Assembly: GCA_963170055.1 (NCBI GenBank)
Contig: CAUJGJ010000371.1
Coordinates: forward strand, 2,386,011-2,426,010
DNA length: 40,000 bases
From: Halisarca cf. caerulea
Taxonomy: Eukaryota; Porifera; Demospongiae; Chondrillida; Halisarcidae
Direction: 5' to 3'
Shown here: piece by piece, positions 24,261 through 34,882 of the stretch
Numbering within the stretch: position 1 is the first letter of the stretch
How the letters are laid out: every line of letters begins with the position of its first letter
The notes under the pieces: model-generated
What the model was told of the DNA's origin: nothing
Databases searched by the model: none
Seen by the model: only the letters and a program-made list of their open reading frames with translations
Program-made: the position numbers and the translations under genes

Positions 24261-24649
24261 TGAGTGTCAAAGGAACGTTATTTTCTTTCTTTCAGAAAAC
24301 TGCATCGTCTGCTCCTAAGAAGAGTGTACCGGAAAAGAAGAGGTCAGAAAATGTTTCTTCAATATCAGACCAAATTGGTGAACGTTTCGGCGCAGATAGT
24401 TATGTACGCCCTACAGCGAATCAGGATGCAAAGACCGAGACAAAGACACCCTCGTCATCATTATCCATTGTAGCTGGACATCTGATTTGGTCTCAGATGG
24501 AGGGTCATCTTTGGTGGCCGGGTGTTGTCTGGCAGCACCCTAGATCAAAGAAAATTACGAGAGGAAAGGGGACGAGGATGGAATGTCATCTTCATTTCTT
24601 TGGGCAACCACAAACTCGCGGCTGGGTGAGATTAGAGTAAGTTTTGCCA

Positions 24650-24735
<86 letters not shown>

Positions 24736-24775
24736 GTGTGTGTGTGTGTGTGTGTGTGCGCCAGTGTGTGTGTGT

Positions 24776-24828
<53 letters not shown>

Positions 24829-27800
24829 TGTGTGTACATAGATATTATAAAATATAACAGGATTGGAAACTTAAGTATTTATATGTGATATAACACGTAA
24901 TCAGCAATAATAATTGTGATTAACCGAGAAACTTGTGTGTTGCAATTGCATGGGTGCCAAGAGATTTCTTTTCTGCTATTCGTTGTCGTTTCAGAGTGTT
25001 GTTAGTTTCTATGTGTTATCATGTAGTGCAGATTACTAATTTCTATCCTTTCAGCCTTTTCAAGAAACTATTGATCTCTCTGAATCAGAGGAAACTGTCA
25101 TTAATAGCAAAGTTGTCATTAGAACTTTGAGTACACAGTTTCTTCAATAAGCAGATCACAACTTCAGTGCACAAAATACCGGTCGGTCATCAGTCATTTC
25201 CCGTGCAAAATGCTTGATGGCTGGACAACTTAAGAAGTGTGTGGACATTTTGTTTGGACACATTATGTAGTACTCTGTAGCAAGAATTAAGACTTTCTGC
25301 TTTCTTCCTAGATTTTCAAGTTCCAGGAAATATTTTTATCTCTAATTCTTTTATAGAACTGGATTTCTGGTACTTTGAAGTATTTGCACTCGTAATGAAG
25401 CATGTAAATATCAAAAGTTAGACCATAACATGCACGGCATGACGCTCATCCTCCATTTTATTCCAATGACGTCATGATGACGCCCACGCATACATGTCAC
25501 GGAAACATATCAATCTACATATTATTAGTAGGATGGTGGTTGAACTGGAGCAGAAATTCAAAGTTAGTGATCGTTTTAGATTTAACTACATCTAGGGCTG
25601 AAATTTACACTGTAGGTATGTAGGTCTGACCAACAACAAAACTGATCGACCAAGTCCCATTGTGATCGGACATTTGTCAAAGCAAATGTTATTCCTTATT
25701 TTGTGCACTGCAACCTAATGCACAAGATTGTATGCTTACCTTCGTCTTTGAACAGTTTGGCAGGGTGATATTATCATTAGAATGCATTTTGCACAGCTCT
25801 GCTTGTATAGACAATTTTTTCCTTAAACTGAATCCGATTAATTTCGTTTGAATGACAGTGGCTTCGGCATCAGTCCATGTTCATTGTAGTCACAGTATAC
25901 ATCCTCTAGATTTGCAGAATATCCTGTGCAATGCATTGTCAAACACACAAGCCAGGCCATTCGTAACAGATGTAATTTTTTGCGCATCCCGTCTGTTTAC
26001 GATAATGTTTCCATTTGACAGAATCTCAGCACAAAGAATCGATCCACCCTTTTCGATATTTAAGTTAATATATGTTTGAAAAAGTGAAAAGGATTTCATC
26101 GTGAATAGCTGCCTCTAGACTGTCCAAAAACAAAGAAACACTGGAAGTTTCACTTATTGACGCCATTTTCACACCAAATGAGACAAACATTTGATTGGTC
26201 AATAATGTAAGCAATAATCCACTTGTAACATGCTTAGTTCATAATTGAAATCAGCATTTTCCAATCCCGTAATGTTCTATATTATCTATGGTGTGTGTAT
26301 GTGTGTGTGTACGTGTGTGTATGTGTGTGTGTGTACGTGTGTGTATGTGCGCGTACCTGTGTGTGTACGTACGTATGTGTGTGTGTTCCTGCCTCCCCTG
26401 GTTTGGCCTCCTTTGCTTGACGTGAGTCTTCATTCTTCGTCAAAATGCTCCACAAGGGAGTCAGTTTACGTTGGGTGGATACTATCAGTAGAGACCTTGC
26501 ATGGATCCAGCTTGAGGATTGGACAGATGTGGTGGTGGACAGACAAGCATGGAGGGGTGTCGTTAATCAGCTACGTATGTTGGCCAGATACGTGTGGGAT
26601 AGTAGATTAATCTTGATCTCCCAGCATCCATGTGGATAAGGTGTAAGAAGAAGATGTGTGTGTGTGTGTGTGTGGGTGTGTGGTGTGTACGTACGTGTGT
26701 GTGTGTGTGTGTGTGTGGGTGTGTGGGTGGGTGTATGTGGTTGAGTGTAACTGAGTGTGAAGTGTTGTAAAGTAAGGGTTTTGTTATGCTGAACATATGT
26801 CCGAGCAATCTCAATTTTGCTCGGGACATACTAACAAGTAATTCGAGTTAAAAACTCGTGGGGGCTGCCGCCCCACGCACTCGAATCACTTGCAAAGCAT
26901 TGGAGTGTAAGTGCACAGCTGAACATTCATTGAACATACTGTTTATTGTAATTGGACGATTGTTTTGAAAACAATTGCCATATTTGGCAATTGTTTTTCA
27001 AAACAATTCCTATAACTCATTCCTGTATAAATTCATACTTCTCTATTACTATTATATAAATTCTCTATTATAAGACTTTTCTTCAAATCCATATTATATA
27101 TATATACAGGGTTTGTTTTAGGGGGGGGCAGGGGTGGGCATTCGCCCCCCCCTTGGAAATTTCTTGCCCCCCCTTGAAAATTTGGGATGGTAATATTTTA
27201 TAAGTTGTAATGTTAATATTTTTGTTTAAGTAGGATCATTACAATGATATCCATATATAAACACCTTGTCTATAGTTTCTGATCTTGACACTATCGGAAT
27301 TCTCTCTGCTAGGATTGTGTAATTGCCTTATAACCCATCCATTACAGGAAATTGTGTCTCTGTTTGTTTCCCCTACACAGTAGCATGAGATAGAGACTAA
27401 TTTCCTGTCATCTTAAAATTTGTGCCATATGGCAGTGACCATGTACGTACCTCTGCTTATCACTTAAGGAAACTTGTATAGGTCGAAGATGTTGTCAGGT
27501 GGATTATGAAGAAATCTCTCCGTATAACAGCTGTATTCTATTTAGTGGCTAAGACATAGGCTTGAGGGCTGTATGGCATATAAAATGCACTTGCCCTTGG
27601 GCACTGGGTACTCGAGGGTGAGTGCATCGATCTGCCACACAGCCAGAGTGCCAATATCTTAACCATTCAGGGTTCTATCCATAGGGGGAGGGAAGCTTCT
27701 ACCCCAAAAAGATCAAACTGTATATAGTACAAATTACTATAGAGAAGGCTCTACTTGAATGTCAATATCAACCTTCAATGGTCCAAAATGGCCTCAAATA

Positions 27801-28316
27801 CTACCTTATATAACCTAAAAACTCAAATTTTCCCTGGGGGACAATACCCCCAGACCCCCCTAGTTACATCACTGCACTGCATGTGTTTATAGACATCTAG
27901 GATGTCATGTATGTACACATCTGCCTCCTTCCATTTCTTAGTTGAACATTTGTTATTGGCCCCATGATCATTATCCGGAAAGAAAAGAACTGCTACATAG
28001 ATACAAAGAGATGCTATACATGACTGACCATCACAGATAATATACATGGATGCTCTATATCACAGCATGCCTGCATATGCTATACTGTATATCCAGAAAT
28101 ATTGGCGACATTTTTAAATTGGCGGTTTGGCGGTCATGATCAAAATCACCAAATTTCTATCACCAAATTCATATAAACCTACTTACTATGCTTTGTCCTT
28201 GCTGTGCAACTGCCAAATTTAATTTTCGCCAATAATCTATAATGCTTTAGACTTGCCCCCCACATATTCTTCATGGCTAAATTTACCCCCCCTTGACACA
28301 TTTCCTGAAAGAAACC

Positions 28317-28376
<60 letters not shown>

Positions 28377-28769
28377 TGGACGAGCGTTACACACCGGAAG
28401 TCCAAATAAAAACAATATAGGGGCTGCCACAGGCAGCCCCTAAAAATTTGGTTGGTCATTGATTTTTTTGTGATACGCTAATTACTGAAGTCATTATATA
28501 AATTGTTATAAAAACAATTGATTCGAGTTAAAAACTCGTGGGGGCTGCCGCCCCACGCACTCGAATCACTTGCAAAGCATTGGAGTGTAAGTGCACAGCT
28601 GAACATTCATTGAACATACTGTTTATTGTAACTGGATGATTGTTTTGAAAACAATTGCCATATTTGGCAATTGTTTTCAAAACAATTCCTATAACTCATT
28701 CCTGTATAAATTTATACTTCTCTATTACTATTATATAAATTCTCTATTGTAAGACTTTTCTTCAAATCC

Positions 28770-28806
<37 letters not shown>

Positions 28807-30656
28807 GACGAGCGTTACACACCGGAAGTCCAAATGAAAACAATATAGGGGCTGCCTGCGGCTTGTTTGCAACAAATCAAACAAGTAATGTTGTACGTAG
28901 AAGTCCAATAGTGTTACACTTGGTAGAAAGTATATTATGAAGTACAGTCTATAACAAATCCAAGTTAGTATCCAGTGCTAGCTACTACGCAAGACCAAGT
29001 GCTCACTGCTCAATATTTCCAAAATTTTAGTTCAAAACTCCACCACAGTTGAATTTTGTTCTCAAAATACCTTGATTTTAACTCTTTAGTAACATTTTTT
29101 GTCTTTCTTGAGTCATGTGTCCTATTCGAGCCTTGATTCTACCAGGCATTTGTGTTTGTCAAGGACTTCAAACTCCATTTTTAAATGTATTGATGTTCGT
29201 TTGTAGATGCAATCCCTCGTGTCTGTGCTGATTTACTTCCCCTTGATCGCTTTGAATTTCCCTCTTCCCTAGTGCTTAGAGAGCTATACATCTAGTATCT
29301 TTTACTCTACAAGCCATTCCTTTAACCAAACTAAAGCATATTCAAGGGTAACATCTTGTCCGTACAAGATGTCCGACCAGAACGCTAAAATGACCGATCA
29401 AATGAATTTTTGCACAGAAAATGATCAATAGCCTATTGGTACACATTTATAGCACTGGTGTGTGTGTGTGTGTGCGTGGGTGTGTGGGTGGGTGTGGGTG
29501 GTTGTGGGTGTGGGTGTGTGCTTGACTGTGTTACTCTTGATGTTCTGAAATAGCTGTACCAAAGCATTCACAATTGAGAACAGTAAGGATTTCACGAACA
29601 ATGAAGAAGGATTTGACATAGCAGTAGAAGAAGCTAAGGCAGCTCTTAAGCTGTCCATCTCCAGCAGAAGTACACTGATACAAGCTATCCCGTCAGACGA
29701 CGAGGATGAAATGGAATGTGAAGATCAGGAAAATGTTACTCCAGACGAAAAAAGTGGGAAAGTGGTCAAGCGAAGAAAGAGAGCCTTCTTTGCTGACGAC
29801 AGTGACAATGATGATGACACTACATCAGTGCGTTACTCGTCTTTGTGTGTAGTTGAATGGCTTTCTATACGTAGGTCTCTGTCATTGAAATGTAACTGAT
29901 GATGGTACAGTAAGGCTATCTACGTATTTGTGAAAACACATGTACGTACATACTAGATTGTATTCTCAGTCTTTACTATGATTGTATGTGTGAGCAATGC
30001 CGAAACAGATTATGCTGTTCTCACACATGTAATACAGCATTACAGGCAGCAAGACATATACGTACATACACTTTAATGCAGTCAATTTATTTCATACTTC
30101 TGGCGTTGACAATTGCCCCCAGCTGCGTCTTATATACCAGACCCGTAGGGAGCTTCAAGAAACCAGTCTGGCCATTTAATCATTGTTGACGACATCATCA
30201 AATAGAACTTGATAATGTCCTGGTATATATGACCCTTCAAATTGTGACTATAAAGTCTATTTTCGGCCATTGAGGGCCAATTTAATAGGAAGATATGCAA
30301 TAACTAGAGTGAGTTAAGGTGAATTGATCGTTTTGCCCTATTTGCTGATTTCTCATCAATTATGTCTTTGTTTCAAAGTCCTGAGCAATCCAGCTCTGGT
30401 GGCTCCTACAGTCCTGTGTACAGTACATTAACTACACAGTTTTCTTCTGGCAATCCAATACATATACGTACGTAACCACGGGATACATAATATATAATAT
30501 TATGTAAGTCTAAATATTGTATGTACTTAAAGTTCTGTACAGTGTGTACAGGAGTTTCTCATTTGCTGTGTGGATATGCTATTGTGTTCTTCCTTCCATA
30601 GAATGTCAAAACCCAACCAAAAAAGAAATCAAAAGCAATCATTCTTTCAGATTCTG
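24260..30656 (+). CDS. MSH6: DNA mismatch repair protein MSH6, N-terminal exons (3' partial)
   Basis: Exon 1 (24260-24636) encodes a PIP-like N-terminus (GTLFSFF, residues 5-11; the usual leading Gln is Lys4) and a PWWP domain (GHLIWSQMEGHLWWPGVV ... HFFGQPQTRGWV, about 73-123). Its donor is AGA|GTAAG. The phase-matched exon 2 (29554-29827) begins CTKAFTIENSKDF and continues NEEGFDIAVEEAKAAL, aligning with the segment after PWWP in animal MSH6, then an acidic/basic linker (VVKRRKRAFFADDSDNDDD). Exon 3 (30602-30656) gives KTQPKKKSKAIILSDS, like the human KKRRVISDS region. The mismatch-recognition and ATPase core is not in the window and should lie after 40000. MSH6 pairs with MSH2 to form MutS-alpha in the nucleus; the PIP motif contacts PCNA and PWWP binds methylated histone H3. 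Intron 1 is 4.9 kb and the intron after exon 3 exceeds 9 kb, both packed with repeats. Exon 3 is less certain than exons 1 and 2. Confidence 0.85.
24652..24838. repeat. (TG)n microsatellite next to the MSH6 exon 1 donor
   Basis: About 185 bp of TG dinucleotides with a few TTAG and CGCCAG breaks, beginning 15 bases after the exon 1 splice donor. Confidence 0.97.
24840..25889. other. MSH6 intron 1, no gene recognised
   Basis: Intronic DNA with short unsupported reading frames. A frame at 25056-25145 reading PFQETIDLSESEE looks coding-like, but its phase does not fit MSH6 exon 1 and the fit of exon 2 makes it unnecessary. Confidence 0.45.
25890..26166 (-). pseudogene. unidentified coding-like remnant
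   Basis: On the minus strand an ATG at 26166 opens MASISETSSVSLFLDSLEAA and reads to a stop near 26065. Another frame then continues with LNIEKGGSILCAEILSNG and FDNALHRIFCKSRG to 25890. Composition looks protein-like on both sides of the frame change. I do not recognise the family. It could be a broken gene or transposon scrap inside MSH6 intron 1. Confidence 0.35.
26289..26385. repeat. GT-rich microsatellite
   Basis: Interrupted (TG)n tract with regular ACGTGTGTGT and ATGTGTGTGT variants, lying just before the LINE fragment. Confidence 0.9.
26440..26639 (+). pseudogene. C-terminal scrap of a reverse-transcriptase ORF
   Basis: The short frame reading LRWVDTISRDLAWIQLEDW then DRQAWRGVVNQ has the pattern R-W-x-D-x(4)-D-L ... 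A-x-D-R-x-x-W-R found at the C-terminal end of many non-LTR retrotransposon ORF2 proteins. No catalytic part is present. It is a remnant inside MSH6 intron 1. Confidence 0.55.
26656..26745. repeat. GT-rich microsatellite
   Basis: TG tract with GGGTGTG variants directly following the LINE scrap; on the LINE strand it lies 3' of the coding remnant. Confidence 0.9.
26841..27106 (+). repeat. dispersed repeat, copy 1 left part
   Basis: Nearly identical to 28521-28786. It begins ATTCGAGTTAAAAACTCGTG, then a GGGGGCTGCCGCCCC hairpin, and runs to a TA tract where a 1.2-kb transposon is inserted. The right part resumes at 28320-28430. Confidence 0.9.
27544..27665. repeat. foldback unit related to 11159-11217
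   Basis: GGCTAAGACATAGGC at the left and the imperfect inverse GCCAATATCTTAACC at the right. It shares the GGGCTGTATG block with the shorter unit at 11159. Confidence 0.6.
27668..27910. repeat. dispersed repeat copy (see 15534)
   Basis: Begins CAGGGTTCTATCC and matches 15534-15970 through the CTAAAAACTCAAATTTTCC, CATCACTGCACTGCATG and GACATCTAGGAT blocks. Here it is not split by a TA tract. Confidence 0.7.
28320..28430 (+). repeat. dispersed repeat, copy 1 right part
   Basis: After a (TA)n tract it reads GGACGAGCGTTACACACCGG and ends at ATAGGGGCTGCC, the same as the end of copy 2. A 9-bp stem (GGGGCTGCC/GGCAGCCCC) follows at 28420-28440. Confidence 0.85.
28521..28856 (+). repeat. dispersed repeat, copy 2 (complete)
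   Basis: 336 bp from ATTCGAGTTAAAAACTCGTG to GGGGCTGCC, with an internal inverted pair (TTGTTTTGAAAACAATTGCC and GGCAATTGTTTTCAAAACAA) and a (TA)n tract. It differs from copy 1 by only a few bases outside the nested insertion. The family is unknown and there is no coding sequence. Confidence 0.88.
28857..29457. other. MSH6 intron 1, no gene recognised
   Basis: Non-repetitive intronic DNA without a supported reading frame. Confidence 0.45.
29458..29522. repeat. GT-rich tract before MSH6 exon 2
   Basis: TG/GGGTG-rich tract ending about 30 bases upstream of the exon 2 acceptor. Confidence 0.9.
29828..30601. other. MSH6 intron 2
   Basis: 774 bp between the GTGCGT donor of exon 2 and the TTCCATAG acceptor of exon 3. 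Nothing further recognised in it. Confidence 0.5.
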
Positions 30657-30692
30657 GTATTTGATTGTGTGTACGTACGTATATTATGTGTA

Positions 30693-30867
30693 CAGTCATG
30701 CCTGGGTAATCCGACACAGTTTGTAGCCAAAATACTTGTCCGATAACACAGGTTACTGGATAAGTGAGGCAGATTTGTGTACACGGAGATAGTCAGTGTT
30801 GCTGAATTGATGGTTGGATAAATCAGGTTTCTGGATAACTCAAGTGCAGATAACCCAGGAATGACTG
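30693..30867. mobile_element. pogo/Tigger-like MITE, 175 bp
   Basis: Inverted ends CAGTCATGCCTGGGTAATCC and GATAACCCAGGAATGACTG are flanked by TA on both sides. Repeated 'ggataa' and 'gataac' motifs inside and the CAGTCATGCCT-type end resemble pogo/Tigger elements. Non-coding; it starts 36 bp after the MSH6 exon 3 donor. Confidence 0.82.
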
Positions 30868-31226
30868 TACGTATATTAGCAGGCTCCTGTCTTTCTGTAC
30901 ATTATGTATGTTTGCCTATTATTGTCCTTTGTATATATTTTAGTAATTTTCTTATTTAAACTGTTACTGCATACAGCCAGTAAAGTTTCATTAGTCGCCA
31001 ACAATTACGTTCACCAAATCATTTCGATTTCATATGTGAATTTGGTTGTCTCTATACTTCTGTTTTAGCACAATCTTTAGTGCACTGTGCTGTATGTGCG
31101 TATGTATATAACGTATACAGTGTGTTTTGACAAGTTCGTAAGGGTGAAGTTTGACCCCAAGCTACTTCAAAACCATTCACTTGTACACCTCACATTGTAC
31201 ATGTGTGCATATGACATCCATACGTA

Positions 31227-31621
31227 CGGTAGGCGTCAAAAAAAGTTTCCGTATCGTAATCGTAAAATGGTCAAATTACGATTACATTCCGATATGATTA
31301 CGATTTTGTTGATAAATCACGAAGGCCGAATTACGGTGCTAAAGTAGAGAAATTACGGAAATTCCAGATTGAATTACGCTAGCGATATGCAACAAAACTA
31401 AACAGAAGTGAATCAGGACCCTGCGCTCGTAGAATCATCAGATCGAATTACCTACGTATTAAACTTCGATCCCCATACCCTTCGTGTAAACAAGCTTGAT
31501 TAGCTTAATTAACAAGCTTAATTAAATTACGGTGATAAATGGCATCCAAGTGAAATTACGATTACGATTACGGTACGTTACTTAATGATTACGCTACAGA
31601 AACTTTTTTTGATGTCTACCG
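31227..31621. mobile_element. 395-bp MITE with TA duplication
   Basis: Ends CGGTAGGCGTCAAAAAAAG and the inverse CTTTTTTTGATGTCTACCG, with TA outside both. Subterminal arrays of 'attacgatt' face inward on both arms, and the centre has an AAGCTTGATTAGCTTAATTAA-like run. No coding sequence of note. Confidence 0.78.
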
Positions 31622-31794
31622 TACATACGTACATACGTACTGGTAGTATGTACGTACTGCAAGTGTGTACCTATCAGTGTACAAATATTGTACTTGTGTA
31701 GATATTCATATGTAAGTTGGTTATAATCTGGAATTTTTTCAAAAGTAGGGTTTTTCATTTATGTATCTTTGCAATATATTTATATTGTGTATGC

Positions 31795-31890
31795 ATGTGT
31801 GTGCGTGTGTGTTTGTGTTTGTGTGTGTTTGTGTTTGTGTGTGTGTGTGTTTGTGTTTGTGTTTGTGTTTGTTTGTGTGTATGTGTTGTG
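31795..31890. repeat. GT-rich microsatellite
   Basis: TG tract with regular TTTGTG variants in the MSH6 intron. About 140 bp downstream an acceptor-like TTTTGATTAG|G (32042) could begin a further exon. Its reading frame is short and I could not confirm it as MSH6. Confidence 0.85.
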
Positions 31891-32602
31891 CAGGGACAAT
31901 AATAACCATTTTGGGGTGGTCTGACATTGCGGCAGACCAGGAGCCAGTCTGGCCTGACGTAGGCGGTCTGATTGTACAATGCTAGAAATATCTTTGCAGT
32001 CACTTTGCTCGCACACTATCTTACATACTTCTTTTGATTAGGTCATCAGAACCCAAACATTAGTTACAGTGAATTCATCTCAGGCAAAGGCGCGATACGC
32101 ATAATTATGTGAACACATGTTCATTGTGCGCGAAAAGGCGAAACATACCCGCTGATAGCACTCCTAGCTCTAGTACTGCCAAGCACCGCAGCAGCGGTGT
32201 TGATCTAAGATGGAGATCAGATTTTCCTTGGGATGTTCTGCTCTTTATCTTAGACTGCCATAATTTTAGACATATGAACATGTTTAATTAAACAATATAC
32301 TTGATTCACTTGCATATTATGTTTACTATATATTATATTGCAGCAATAACATTGTGTAACCGTTCGATTGTGAAGGTTTGCTATTGGTGTAGTAATTTGT
32401 GATTGCTAAGCACCTTAAAGGGCCACTGACATGAAAATTTTTTTTGGCCTTAAACATTAGTGTTCATTGAGTGGTGAACCTACGTGCTACTACAAGCGTC
32501 CGCATTCAAGCGTAAATAGGAGAAAAATTGCATCGAAGTTGCCAAAAAGCAGCCATTTTCCGAAAATCCGCCCACGTAATATTTTTACTTCCCCTTTTCG
32601 CC

Positions 32603-32628
32603 GTGACGTAACAAGGTGATCCGGTTTT
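32603..32628 (+). repeat. subterminal inverted repeat, left copy
   Basis: GTGACGTAACAAGGTGATCC followed by GGTTTT, about 185 bp inside the left end and about 20 bp upstream of the P2X7-like start codon. Its inverse lies at 38034-38059. It may be a transposase-binding or shared promoter site. Confidence 0.8.
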
Positions 32629-32650
32629 CCGCCCACGCCCGCATAAATGT

Positions 32651-34809
32651 ATGGACATCTTCGCAACGGCAGATCATTTGGACATGGAAAACGCTTCTGT
32701 TACCTTCGACGATTCCCTTAGAAGCACCGAGGAGCAGTCAGACAATGAAAACTACAGCTATGACGTTTCAGACGAAGAGAGCGAGGGAGAAGAGGAAGAA
32801 CTCGGCTTGGAACCCTACCGATTTGAGCCCGTTACTGTTGTCGACGGACCAGCGCACGATTCGAGCTCAGAAGACGATGAAAATGATGACAGGCCCTTTT
32901 TAGAAGACGAAGAGCGGCTCACTAACACCAATTGGTTCGTATCTGTCGTCGTTGTCGTTGTCTGTTCGACATGCTGTATGCCAGCATTTTTAGCGTTTGG
33001 TATGCGCATTTATAGGTGCAGTTGTGGGAATTGCAAGCTGATGCCAACAATCCAGGAAAGCATATGCTGCAGAACAATTGAGGAGGTGGATAGGAAAAGA
33101 GCTGACATTGAAGACACCATGTTACATTGCATAACAGAACACCCTGGATTCAAATCAGTTTGCTTGGATCGGTGGGTGCTTGAAACAACTGGCCTTGAAG
33201 TCAACCAGCACTATGGTTCTACACAAGAAACAAATGGACCACCACACAAGTATGTTGGTTCCAAGTCATTGCACAGGGGCATTATAGCGCTTTTTGGAGT
33301 TGGGGATTATAGGCGACAAAGTTATAGAATTTGTGGAATTTGTCACATTTTACCTCTACGTCATTACCAGCAGAAGGTAAACGTTGTAATACGTCATCAG
33401 AAGCGGGCGCTAACGGTGGTTTAGCGATAGCAGAATCTTTCGAATCTTATCGACTTTGACAAGGCAAAAAGCCGTTTTGTGCCTTAATAAGTTTTGTTTA
33501 GGTATTTGTAGAAGCACATCAATGTTTAGTAGCAATGTTCAAGCTACACTAGTACCGTCAAAAAGGGCCAGGTACCGCCGATATCGACCTTCCCACCTCG
33601 AATGATCGTTGCAGAAGGCCGAATCAATGTAAGAAAGTGCTGTGACAGGTAACTGCACTATACTATCCAGGATATCCTAGATCACGAATGAAACACTAGC
33701 TAAAATCGGCAAAATGTTAGCATGCTCAGTCTACTTTCTGACTTTGTACTAATCGATTGATTTCGCACGCAAGCTAGTGCCACTGTCTCTGCGTCTTAGT
33801 CGTCAAGTATGCCACTTTCGCCGCAGATATGACTATCAATGAAAAGAATATATGCATAAGAACTCACCGATACTTGTTGGAACCATTAAATGAAAAATAG
33901 AACTTTCCGCACAACAAATTGCCGACCAGATCGATTGTTCACGTAGTCGATAACATTGTAGGGCGCTTATTTCCAATGTACCATACGAATTAAATGCCCA
34001 ATACTGATGACGCGCACCTTACGTCATCCTAAAATGGCGGATTGGAACCGTCCTGCAAATATATCGTGTTTTGGGGACGTGTACCCAGGACTTTTTCTGA
34101 ACAACAAAAGAACCCAACGATTTAAAATACTTTTGTATACTTGTTTTCGCTGAGCGGGGATTATATAAGCAGGTTAGCCAAAGATATTACCATTTTAATT
34201 GTCATTTTTAGCCATTTTTACCCGCTAAAAGCACATTTTTCGTCATAAGTATTTCAGTTGGAGTTATATGCTCTCCGCTCAGCATCCATATCTTAAATGA
34301 ACTTTACTCTTTCATCTCATGCCAGTTTCATCTCTTTGGGTGGCCGTCTACACGTCCCCAAATCGACATTTAGAGAAAAAGTGTACCTTTTTCAAAATCA
34401 TCTTTATACTTCTGCGTATGACACATGGGCCTGTTTTGTAGTTTATTGTTTCGATAAATAACATTGAAACACTAAACAGTTGTAAAAATCGACGTACATT
34501 GTTGTTTGAGCTGTAAAATTCGATGTATATATTACCATTTCGAGCGGCGGCCATTTTCTTCCCCAGTCGAAAAGCGCTATAATGAGCCTGTGTGGAAATC
34601 AGCCATTGCTTTAAGGTTCCATACTGGCCATTGGTTATGTATATGTACTTGCTTGTAGGACATTGCGATACCTTGCATATCGACAACTTGTGAGGTGGTG
34701 CTGGGGCTACCTTGGACGTGACATTCGTGTCACCCTCCCATCATGTGTAACCAATGTCATCAGAAGACAGTTCCCGTCTGACAGCTACACTGGATTTAAA
34801 AATTGTTGA
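32651..34809 (+). CDS. P2X7 C-terminal (ballast) domain-like protein, transposon cargo
   Basis: Three exons, 32651-32934, 33016-33249 and 34659-34809, join in phase to 222 residues with stop TGA. Exon 1 is acidic and ends in a PYRFEP motif and RLTNTN. The first junction makes NWCSCGNC, the start of the cysteine-rich domain seen in the P2X7 receptor tail. It is followed by MPTIQESICC, CITEHPGF, CLDRWVL and, from exon 3, RYLAYRQLVRWCWGYLGR, LPSCVTNVIRRQFP and YTGFK. These match the family in order to the very end. There is no channel domain or membrane segment, so this is a soluble, probably zinc-binding protein; in P2X7 this domain binds guanine nucleotide and zinc. Intron 1 (81 bp) is a multiple of three without stops, so an unspliced reading inserts a false hydrophobic stretch. 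Intron 2 is 1.4 kb with no gene seen in it. Function in the element is unknown. Confidence 0.88.
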
Positions 34810-34882
34810 ACCGAACTCTGCATTTAGTTTTCATTATCTTGTTAACGTAAACGAAGAAATATTGCATATTATTATTATTCCA

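Larger units (their letters stand above)
27107..28319. mobile_element. 1.2-kb transposon nested in the dispersed repeat (TA duplication)
   Basis: The ends CAGGGTTTGTTTTAGG and its inverted counterpart CCTGAAAGAAACCCTG are flanked by TA. The host repeat resumes exactly outside, as shown by comparison with the uninterrupted copy at 28521-28856. G-rich (left) and C-rich (right) subterminal runs add to the symmetry. Inside lie a foldback unit (27544-27665) and a copy of another repeat (27668-27910). No transposase was found. Confidence 0.78.

Noticed and set aside
25056..25145. PFQETIDLSESEE frame as MSH6 exon 2
   Set aside because: Its phase does not fit the exon 1 donor, whereas 29554-29827 fits in phase and in similarity.
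28420..28445. Helitron 3' hairpin (GGGGCTGCC...GGCAGCCCC)
   Set aside because: The hairpin is not followed by CTRR at the expected spacing, and the second repeat copy lacks the right arm of the stem.
32042..32110. A fourth MSH6 exon after the TTTTGATTAG acceptor
   Set aside because: The phase is possible, but the peptide shows no MSH6 similarity and no good donor follows.
32935..33015. A membrane segment in the P2X7-like protein
   Set aside because: The hydrophobic stretch is intronic; splicing it out restores the conserved NWCSCGNC motif.
34348..34686. 112-residue minus-strand ORF inside the Kolobok element
   Set aside because: It overlaps the intron and last exon of the P2X7-like gene on the other strand and has no recognisable similarity.
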